Source: Candidatus Hydrogenedentota bacterium (GTDB lineage Bacteria > Hydrogenedentota > Hydrogenedentia > Hydrogenedentales > SLHB01). From it: 12,437 nucleotides of DNA. Positions 7,507 through 12,437 of this stretch are shown here, piece after piece; the first letter of the stretch is position 1, and each line of letters opens with the position of its first letter. Position numbers and translations under genes: made by a program. The stretch covers positions 1-12,437 of the forward strand of contig JAFGTL010000698.1 of the NCBI GenBank assembly GCA_016934125.1. The letters run 5' to 3'. The notes below the pieces were generated by a model. The model worked only from the letters and a program-made list of their open reading frames with translations. It had not been told where the DNA came from and searched no databases.

Positions 7507-9651
7507 TTACACCGCCGTGAACTCCGTTCGCATGATGATCTCGTCCTGCATTTCGGGCGAGAGGCGCGTGAAGTAGTCGCAGTATCCCCCGATACGCACC
7601 ACGAGATCGCGGTAGTCGTCCGGATGCTCGCGGGCGCTCTTCAGCACCTCGGCGTCCACGACGTTAACCTGCGTCTCGAACCCGCCCCGGCGCAGGAAGG
7701 TCAGCACGAGATCCTCCAGGAGCGCGAACCCTTTCGGCGAATCGAAGAAACTGCGGTTGAACTTCATGTTGTAGGCCAGGCCGCCGATCATCGGACTGTG
7801 ATCCCACGACGTCGTCGAGAGAATGGCGGCGGTCGGGCCGCGCTTCTCGCGGCCTTGGGCCGGGCCGCAACCATCGGCAAAGGGCGTGCCCGCCCGGCGC
7901 CCGTCGGGGGTGGCCGGGCACTCCCGGCCCAGCCGCTCGTGCATCACCCAGCAGAACGCTCCCGGCACGAACGGGCTGCCGTCGGGGGCCATTTCGTGCT
8001 TGGCACACTCGCGGCGGACGAATTCCACCAGTTCGCCGAAGTGCCGATCGAGTTCGGCGTCATCCTGGCCGTACTTGGCGTAGTGCTCGCTGAATCGACG
8101 CCGGATCGGTTCGTGCCCCTCGAAATCGGCATCGAGCACGGCCTTCAGGCGGGCGAGGGGCAGCCGCTTTTCCTCGAACACCTCTCTACGGATGACGTGG
8201 AGCGAGTCCGTCGCGTTGGCCAGCCCGACAAACGAGCACTCCACCCAGTTGTACAGCGCTCCGCCGTCGTCGATATCTTTGCCGCGGGCGATACAGTCGC
8301 GCGTGAAGCAGCTTTGGAGCGGCTTCCGGCCGTGCTCGCGCCGGAGCCGGCGGGCCTCGTTCTGCGCGGCCGCGGCCCGCTGGATGTGCTTCCCCAACCG
8401 GGCGAGGTAGCGTTCACGGAACGCCTCGAACCCTTCGGGCACGTACCCCGAAGCCACCTCGTCGTCGATCTCGTCGAGGAGGATGCGGCACATGCTGAAA
8501 TAGGGGCTGGCCACCCACACGTTGCTGCCGGTGGCCGGGGTGATTTCGACGCAGGTTGAGTTGATGTAGTAGCAGGCCTCGTCCGGCGGCACGCCGAGCG
8601 TTCTCAGGCCCCGTTGAATCGTGTCGTCGCCGAAGAAGGCGGGCGTCGCATAGCCGTGGCCGATGAGGTCGACGGCGAGCTTGACGAGATCCGGCGGGGT
8701 GCCGGCATGCCAACACACGCCCACGGTGGGGTAGATGAGGCCGGTTCGCCGGATGGCCTCGATGCATAGATACGAGAGATCGTTGGTGACGTCGTTCCCG
8801 TCGGCGTCGCGTCCGCCCACCATGACGGACATGGCCAGCCCGTCCGGGATGAAGTCGTTGATGAGGAGGTAGGCGTTCTCGATGAGGAGCAAGGCGCGGT
8901 CCCGTGTGAGCCGCCCTGCGGCCATGTCCGCCTCATAGAAGGGGCGTAGCGTGCGATCGAGGTGGCCGGGAACCACGAGGCCGACGTCCTCGCCGAACAT
9001 CACGCCGAGCGTTGCGAACCAGATCAGTTGAAGCGCGTCGCGGAACGACTCGGGCGCATCGTGGGCGATGCGCCGGCACGACGCGGCCATCTCGTCCAGT
9101 TCCGCGCGTCGCGCGCCGGACGCGGCCGTCGCGGCCTGCTCCGCAGCCGCGGCCGCGTTCTCGATGAGGGTCGACAGCCCTTCCAGGGCATACAGAAAGG
9201 ACTGACAGGCATCCGCGGTGTCGCCCGCAGCCCCATTGAGCCGGGCGCGTATGCCGTGGGCCACCCCGTCGATTCCTGCCTGCATAGCGGGCGCGGTATG
9301 CAGTTCACAATGCCCCGTCTGGCCCGGGGCGCCGGGATATTGGGCGAGATAGGCTTCCGCGGCTTTCCATTCCTCGTCGGAGAAGCCGTTCCCGGGCGGG
9401 CACGGGCGCCCGATGAGCAGATCCAGCTCGTCGAGGTCGAACCGGGCCGCCGCGAGCCGATCGCGGGTGAGCAGGCCGCGGCGCACCTGCCACGAATCGC
9501 AACCCTCCGACGCCTGCAACGAACGCGCCATAGCCACGGCGTTCCGGCCGCGAAGCCCGCCGCCGCTCTTCCGTTTTCGCGCCAGAACGCGGGCGCGCAA
9601 CGCCGCAATGCGCTCCGCGTCCTCTATGACGCCGTTGGCCGTTGGATCCAT
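7507..9651 (-). CDS. Glycyl radical enzyme, pyruvate formate-lyase family, unassigned substrate
   Basis: A 714-aa member of the glycyl radical superfamily. The radical loop near the C-terminus reads VRIGGYCDYF, placing the radical on G689, 25 residues from the end as in pyruvate formate-lyase. The thiyl-forming Cys is C367 in INSTCVEITP, with E369 two residues on. That C-x-E arrangement is typical of the dehydratase, choline lyase and other eliminase subtypes; true pyruvate formate-lyase has a Cys-Cys pair. The residue before C367 is Thr, where the GCVE motif of those characterised types has Gly, so I do not assign glycerol, propanediol, choline, hydroxyproline or isethionate as substrate. 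An AAGGAG ribosome site lies 5 bases before ATG. The radical SAM activase such enzymes need is absent from the window. The amidohydrolase downstream is the likely pathway partner. There is no encapsulation-type N-terminal extension. Confidence 0.9.
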   Translation of the reverse strand: MDPTANGVIEDAERIAALRARVLARKRKSGGGLRGRNAVAMARSLQASEGCDSWQVRRGLLTRDRLAAARFDLDELDLLIGRPCPPGNGFSDEEWKAAEAYLAQYPGAPGQTGHCELHTAPAMQAGIDGVAHGIRARLNGAAGDTADACQSFLYALEGLSTLIENAAAAAEQAATAASGARRAELDEMAASCRRIAHDAPESFRDALQLIWFATLGVMFGEDVGLVVPGHLDRTLRPFYEADMAAGRLTRDRALLLIENAYLLINDFIPDGLAMSVMVGGRDADGNDVTNDLSYLCIEAIRRTGLIYPTVGVCWHAGTPPDLVKLAVDLIGHGYATPAFFGDDTIQRGLRTLGVPPDEACYYINSTCVEITPATGSNVWVASPYFSMCRILLDEIDDEVASGYVPEGFEAFRERYLARLGKHIQRAAAAQNEARRLRREHGRKPLQSCFTRDCIARGKDIDDGGALYNWVECSFVGLANATDSLHVIRREVFEEKRLPLARLKAVLDADFEGHEPIRRRFSEHYAKYGQDDAELDRHFGELVEFVRRECAKHEMAPDGSPFVPGAFCWVMHERLGRECPATPDGRRAGTPFADGCGPAQGREKRGPTAAILSTTSWDHSPMIGGLAYNMKFNRSFFDSPKGFALLEDLVLTFLRRGGFETQVNVVDAEVLKSAREHPDDYRDLVVRIGGYCDYFTRLSPEMQDEIIMRTEFTAV

Positions 9652-9678
9652 GTTCGCTCCTTCGTGTCCAGGAAGCCA

Positions 9679-9691
9679 ATTCTGCCAGAAT
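9679..9691. promoter_or_regulatory. Perfect palindrome ATTCTG-C-CAGAAT, candidate operator
   Basis: A 13-base inverted repeat with 6-bp arms, 28-40 bases upstream of the glycyl radical enzyme start, in the 149-bp divergent gap. Read on the - strand it contains CAGAAT, a fair -10 match (4 of 6), so a bound protein could block transcription of that operon. Operator function is inferred. Confidence 0.4.
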
Positions 9692-9715
9692 CCACGCGCA
9701 CTGCGCCACAGCCGT

Positions 9716-9725
9716 GTGCCGGCAC
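9716..9725. repeat. Perfect 10-bp palindrome GTGCCGGCAC
   Basis: A self-complementary sequence with no spacer, near the centre of the divergent intergenic region. Another short one, GCGCA-C-TGCGC, lies at 9696-9706. Each alone is expected fairly often in GC-rich DNA; they are recorded because they cluster with two longer palindromes. Confidence 0.3.
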
Positions 9726-9745
9726 GCTTGCACCGCCATGCAAGC
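9726..9745. promoter_or_regulatory. Inverted repeat GCTTGCA-N6-TGCAAGC, candidate operator
   Basis: Perfect 7-bp arms flank a 6-base spacer. The flanking CACG (9723-9726) and CGTG (9747-9750) extend the symmetry if a two-base bulge is allowed. It overlaps the possible -35 of the + strand promoter. Size and symmetry fit a dimeric repressor site or a short hairpin; no regulator gene is adjacent. Confidence 0.4.
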
Positions 9746-9757
9746 CCGTGTCATAAG
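9728..9757 (+). promoter_or_regulatory. Possible sigma70-type promoter for the histidine phosphatase gene
   Basis: TTGCAC (9728-9733) could serve as -35 and CATAAG (9752-9757) as -10, with an 18-bp spacer. TG at 9749-9750 gives an extended -10 (TGTCATAAG). Transcription would start near 9764, leaving a leader of about 37 bases. The -35 match is weak (3 of 6), so this is only a candidate. Confidence 0.3.
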
Positions 9758-9800
9758 TAGGGCCGTCGGAAGGAAACCAGTCGCAGGAGTTCCGATCGAA

Positions 9801-10472
9801 ATGGATGTCTACCTCATTCGCCACGGACAATCGGAGGGTAATCTCGCGCAGCCCGGCGCGCCCCACGATCCGCCGCTGACGGGCATCGGCCATGCCCAAG
9901 CCGCGCGCGTGGCCGAGTGGTTGTCGGAACGGCCGATTGTGGCCGTGTACGCGAGCCCGATGACGCGGGCCCTCGAAACCGGCTCACCGCTGGCCGCGAA
10001 ACTCCGCCTGCCGGTGCAGGTATGGCCGTGCCTGGCCGAAACGGCGCGGATGCAGTGGAACGATCCCGGCAACGACAGCCGGCATGCGGCCAAGTGCGGC
10101 CTGACGGCGGCCGAGGTGAACGCGCGGTTCCCCGGGGCGGTGTTCGAGCCCGGCGTGGCCGCCGATCGGGCTTGGTGGGAGGAGCAGGCGGGCGAGGGGC
10201 GGGTAGGGGCCTACGCCCGGGCGGCCGCGGCATGGGCGGCGCTCGAGCGCCATCATCCTGCGCCGGACGAGGCGATCGCGGTGATTACGCACGGCGCGTT
10301 CGGCTCGGTGCTCATGAGCACCGCCCTCGGCGCGCCCCCTACCGACTACAACCGCTACAGCCAGCACAACTGCGGCATCAGCCTCATCCGCCGCGCGGAG
10401 GGCGAAATCCGGGCCCGCTTCGTCAACGCCTTTGGACACCTGCCCGTGGATCTGCGAACCGATCTCACCTGA
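9801..10472 (+). CDS. Histidine phosphatase family protein (phosphoglycerate mutase-like)
   Basis: A 223-aa branch-1 histidine phosphatase. The phospho-accepting RHG motif is at R7-H8-G9 (YLIRHGQSEGNL). SPMTRALETG supplies the second conserved Arg. H164 in VITHGAFG is the second catalytic His. Members remove phosphate from small molecules such as sugar phosphates, phosphoglycerate or alpha-ribazole phosphate, or from proteins; the substrate is not evident here. An upstream in-frame start at 9642 overlaps the glycyl radical enzyme gene and adds 53 residues unlike the family. ATG 9801 is chosen because the fold begins at once and GCAGGAG lies 11 bases upstream. It is divergent from the glycyl radical operon and convergent with the oxidoreductase gene, 15 bp from its stop, so it is probably a single-gene transcript. 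Confidence 0.87.
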   Translation: MDVYLIRHGQSEGNLAQPGAPHDPPLTGIGHAQAARVAEWLSERPIVAVYASPMTRALETGSPLAAKLRLPVQVWPCLAETARMQWNDPGNDSRHAAKCGLTAAEVNARFPGAVFEPGVAADRAWWEEQAGEGRVGAYARAAAAWAALERHHPAPDEAIAVITHGAFGSVLMSTALGAPPTDYNRYSQHNCGISLIRRAEGEIRARFVNAFGHLPVDLRTDLT

Positions 10473-10487
10473 CGGGGCGGCCGCCGA

Positions 10488-11621
10488 TTACACGTCCACC
10501 CATTGACGGGTTTCCGCCGAACGCCGCGCGCAATCGATGAGATGCTGCAGCGCGATTCCCTGCTCGAGGCCGGGATTGCCGGGCGCGCCATCGGCCACGG
10601 CCTGCAGGAAGTTGGCCAGGCAGGCCATGTGGCTCCGCATCCAGCCGATGCTGTTCTTGGGGCTGGGAAACCCGGCCGCCGGCGCCGGATAGCGCTGGCC
10701 GGTGGCGATCTGCGTCCAGCCCTGGCTCCCGCCGATGGGGCCCTTCGCCGCGCCTGCGTCGAACGCTTCGAGGTGGTGCGGATTCATGGTGTTGAAGCGC
10801 AGGGCGCCCTTCGATCCATGCAGTTCGAACCGCAGTTCGTCCTCCGTGCCCGTCGCGAGTTTGGTGGCCTCGATGTGGCCGAGCCCGCCCGCCTTCATGC
10901 GCGCGAGCATCATCACGCAGTCCTCGGCGTCGACTTTGACGCGGGTAGTGGGATCTGCCACCGCCGGCCGCTCCGGATACGCGATTTCCGTGGACGCAAA
11001 CAGGGAGTCGTAGTCCCCGAGGAGGTAGTGGATGAGATCCATGGCGTGCGACGCGAGATCCGCGATCACGCCGCCGCCCGCCTTGCCGGAGAGCTTCCAC
11101 TTGAGCGGCGCATTCGGATCGGCGCTGCCGGAATGGAGGTAACAGGCGCGAAACTCGAGCAGTTGGCCCAGGAAACCCTCGTCCACGAGTTGTTTGGCGC
11201 GCATCGTGGCCGGGAAGAAGCGGTTCTGCAGCGTCATCTGGGCGGTGCCCTTGTAGTCGGGCAGGGCGGCGCGGATGGCCTCGGCTTCGTCCATCGTCGC
11301 CACGAGGGGCTTGTCGCAGTAGATGTGCTTGTTGTGCTTCATTGCGGACAGCAACTCCTGCTTGTGGCAGTCGTTGGGCGTGCAGATGTGGACAATATCG
11401 ATGTCGGGGTTCTCGGTGATCTCGCGGAAATCGGTGGTGGCCACCTCCGCGCCCACCTGTTCCTTGCCCTTCTCGGCCGTCTCGATCCGGCTCGTGCAGA
11501 CGTGCGAAATGCGGGCTTTCAACGGCAGTGGATCGTAGAAGAGGGGGAGATTCAGGTATCCGTAAGCGTGAACCTTCCCGATGAAACCGAATCCTACGAA
11601 CCCTACGTTGTACGTCTTCAT
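10488..11621 (-). CDS. Gfo/Idh/MocA family NAD(P)-dependent oxidoreductase
   Basis: A 377-aa protein with an N-terminal Rossmann fold, GFGFIG (G10, G12, G15) in VGFVGFGFIGKVHA. The catalytic Lys is K104 in YCDKPLVA, where EKP is the commoner form. The D188-x3-H192 motif is in IADLASHAMDL. The C-terminal half is the usual beta-sheet substrate domain. Family members oxidise or reduce hydroxyls of sugars, inositols and related polyols in the cytoplasm; the exact substrate is not predictable. A frame-open extension to 11687 would add 22 residues overlapping the GH32 gene. ATG 11621 is preferred because GAGGAGAAGG sits just upstream and the Rossmann strand starts at residue 4. It follows the GH32 gene by 41 bp, so the two are probably one carbohydrate operon. 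No signal peptide is apparent, unlike the Tat-exported members. Confidence 0.9.
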   Translation of the reverse strand: MKTYNVGFVGFGFIGKVHAYGYLNLPLFYDPLPLKARISHVCTSRIETAEKGKEQVGAEVATTDFREITENPDIDIVHICTPNDCHKQELLSAMKHNKHIYCDKPLVATMDEAEAIRAALPDYKGTAQMTLQNRFFPATMRAKQLVDEGFLGQLLEFRACYLHSGSADPNAPLKWKLSGKAGGGVIADLASHAMDLIHYLLGDYDSLFASTEIAYPERPAVADPTTRVKVDAEDCVMMLARMKAGGLGHIEATKLATGTEDELRFELHGSKGALRFNTMNPHHLEAFDAGAAKGPIGGSQGWTQIATGQRYPAPAAGFPSPKNSIGWMRSHMACLANFLQAVADGAPGNPGLEQGIALQHLIDCARRSAETRQWVDV

Positions 11622-11662
11622 GTCCTTCTCCTCGTTTCTCTGCCGGGCGCGTGGGCGGGCGT

Positions 11663-12437
11663 TCACCAGATGGATTTCATGTCCCATACGTCGAGCGAGC
11701 GCACGGTGGCCGTACCGCCCGCCGCAAACGCGTCCACCCCCACCGCATCATCCCGCGTGGGGTATACGCGCGTCGTCAGGCAGGCCCGGCCGTTCACGAA
11801 CACCTCGATGACGGAGCGATCGATGAACACGCGCAGTTCGAGCGGCTCAGCGGTGTCAAGGGCGAACGAACCGCCTGTCACGCCGCGCGTCTGCTCGGGG
11901 CCGAGGCTGGCCCGCTCCCGATCGATCTCGAGCCGGCCGGCCACCCTGTCATACACAATCGCCGTCTCTTCGGCGCCATCCGGCGAACAGCGTACCTTCA
12001 GGCCGCACCGCGCCGCATCGCCCGGCTCGATCACGGCCGCCAACTCGATGGCGTCGCCCGCAACAGTTGCGAAATGGCCTGAGGAGCCGGGCGCCACGCC
12101 GATCGCCTCGATCCGCCGGTGGCCCTGGCGGAGAAGGGCCGTTTCCTCGACGGGCTCGATGCCGAGCGTGCCGTCGGGCCGGAGCGTCAAGTGCCGCGGG
12201 AGCGATTGCACACCGGCCCAGCCGGCCTGCTCCTGGGCATCGCCGTTGCGCCCTTCCCAGATCCATCCCCACAGGAGGCGCCGGCCGCGATCGTCGAGGA
12301 GCGACTGGGCCGCATAGAAGTGGCCGCCGAGATCCGTGTTGCCCTCGGCCTCGGGCTGGAACGCGCCGTCGTCATACGTGCCCGTGAAGTGCAGCACCGT
12401 CTGGTTGGTGGACACCAGCAACACGTGCTTCCCGTCC
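11663..12437 (-). CDS. Glycoside hydrolase family 32 (sucrose/fructan hydrolase), C-terminal part
   Basis: About 257 C-terminal codons are visible; the frame stays open to the window edge, so the start lies beyond it. DLGGHFYAAQSLLDDRGRR followed by LLWGWIWEGR matches the end of the GH32 five-bladed propeller. The stretch ELRVFIDRSVIEVFVNGRA is the hallmark of the C-terminal beta-sandwich. The catalytic nucleophile Asp, the RDP motif and the E-C-P acid/base region fall upstream and cannot be checked. GH32 enzymes cleave beta-fructosides such as sucrose, sucrose-6-phosphate, levan or inulin. Intracellular or secreted location depends on the missing N-terminus. A GTG at 12424 is not the true start, because family sequence continues through it (DGKHVLLVSTNQ). 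It is cotranscribed with the oxidoreductase 41 bp downstream. Confidence 0.9.
   Translation of the reverse strand, partial: DGKHVLLVSTNQTVLHFTGTYDDGAFQPEAEGNTDLGGHFYAAQSLLDDRGRRLLWGWIWEGRNGDAQEQAGWAGVQSLPRHLTLRPDGTLGIEPVEETALLRQGHRRIEAIGVAPGSSGHFATVAGDAIELAAVIEPGDAARCGLKVRCSPDGAEETAIVYDRVAGRLEIDRERASLGPEQTRGVTGGSFALDTAEPLELRVFIDRSVIEVFVNGRACLTTRVYPTRDDAVGVDAFAAGGTATVRSLDVWDMKSIW

Noticed and set aside
6593..8559. Long + strand open frames (6593-7576 and 7624-8559)
   Set aside because: They are antisense to the amidohydrolase and glycyl radical enzyme genes, which have complete catalytic motifs.
9670..9700. Sigma54-type promoter on the - strand (TGGCAGAATTGGC)
   Set aside because: The GG and GC elements are 10 bases apart, not 12, and the -24 and -12 consensus is incomplete.
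9642..9800. Upstream start for the histidine phosphatase
   Set aside because: It would overlap the divergent gene and add 53 residues before a family that normally begins at the RHG strand.
10476..10485. GGCGGCCGCC palindrome in the convergent gap as a terminator
   Set aside because: It has no loop, so it cannot fold into a good hairpin. It has no U-tract and is expected by chance in GC-rich DNA.
10503..12317. 604-codon open frame on the + strand
   Set aside because: It runs antisense through two well-supported genes (oxidoreductase and GH32), crosses their junction, and has no recognisable motif.

Overview
This window is a GC-rich, gene-dense piece of a bacterial chromosome. It probably comes from an uncultivated, strictly or facultatively anaerobic heterotroph. 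The evidence for anaerobic life is an [FeFe]-hydrogenase and a glycyl radical enzyme, both oxygen-sensitive families. Gfo/Idh/MocA and GH32 genes beside an unassigned glycyl radical enzyme fit carbohydrate-degrading lineages such as Planctomycetota, Lentisphaerae, Hydrogenedentota or Sumerlaeota. That placement is a guess from gene content; no phylogenetic marker is present.

Region 1 (1..6444, + strand) is a hydrogen-metabolism and signalling operon. It opens with the 3' part of a NuoF-like flavoprotein subunit (HydB), followed by the catalytic [FeFe]-hydrogenase subunit HydA (HndD-like). Together these resemble the NAD(P)-linked, often electron-bifurcating, multisubunit hydrogenases. A HydC/NuoE-like subunit is expected upstream but is outside the window. 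Next is a second hydrogenase-like protein in which a ferredoxin plus H-cluster-like module is fused to a histidine kinase. It is followed by a stand-alone receiver and a receiver-histidine kinase hybrid. No DNA-binding output domain is present, so these three proteins look like an H2- or redox-responsive phosphorelay whose final target lies elsewhere.

Region 2 (6452..9651, - strand) is a two-gene operon. A glycyl radical enzyme of unassigned substrate is followed, after a GC-rich intercistronic hairpin, by a TIM-barrel amidohydrolase with a full set of metal ligands. No glycyl radical activase is in the window.

Region 3 (9652..9800) is a 149-bp divergent intergenic region, unusually rich in short perfect palindromes and with a possible promoter. 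It separates the glycyl radical operon from a histidine phosphatase family gene on the + strand (9801..10472).

Region 4 (10488..12437, - strand) is a carbohydrate operon. It holds the C-terminal part of a GH32 fructan/sucrose hydrolase, cut by the window edge, followed by a Gfo/Idh/MocA NAD(P)-dependent oxidoreductase.

A plausible reading, by inference only, is fermentative use of plant or polysaccharide sugars. Reductant would leave as H2 through HydABC, with the local phosphorelay reporting H2 or redox state. There is no gene-free stretch above 300 bases, and I see no tRNA, rRNA, CRISPR array, insertion sequence or phage gene.
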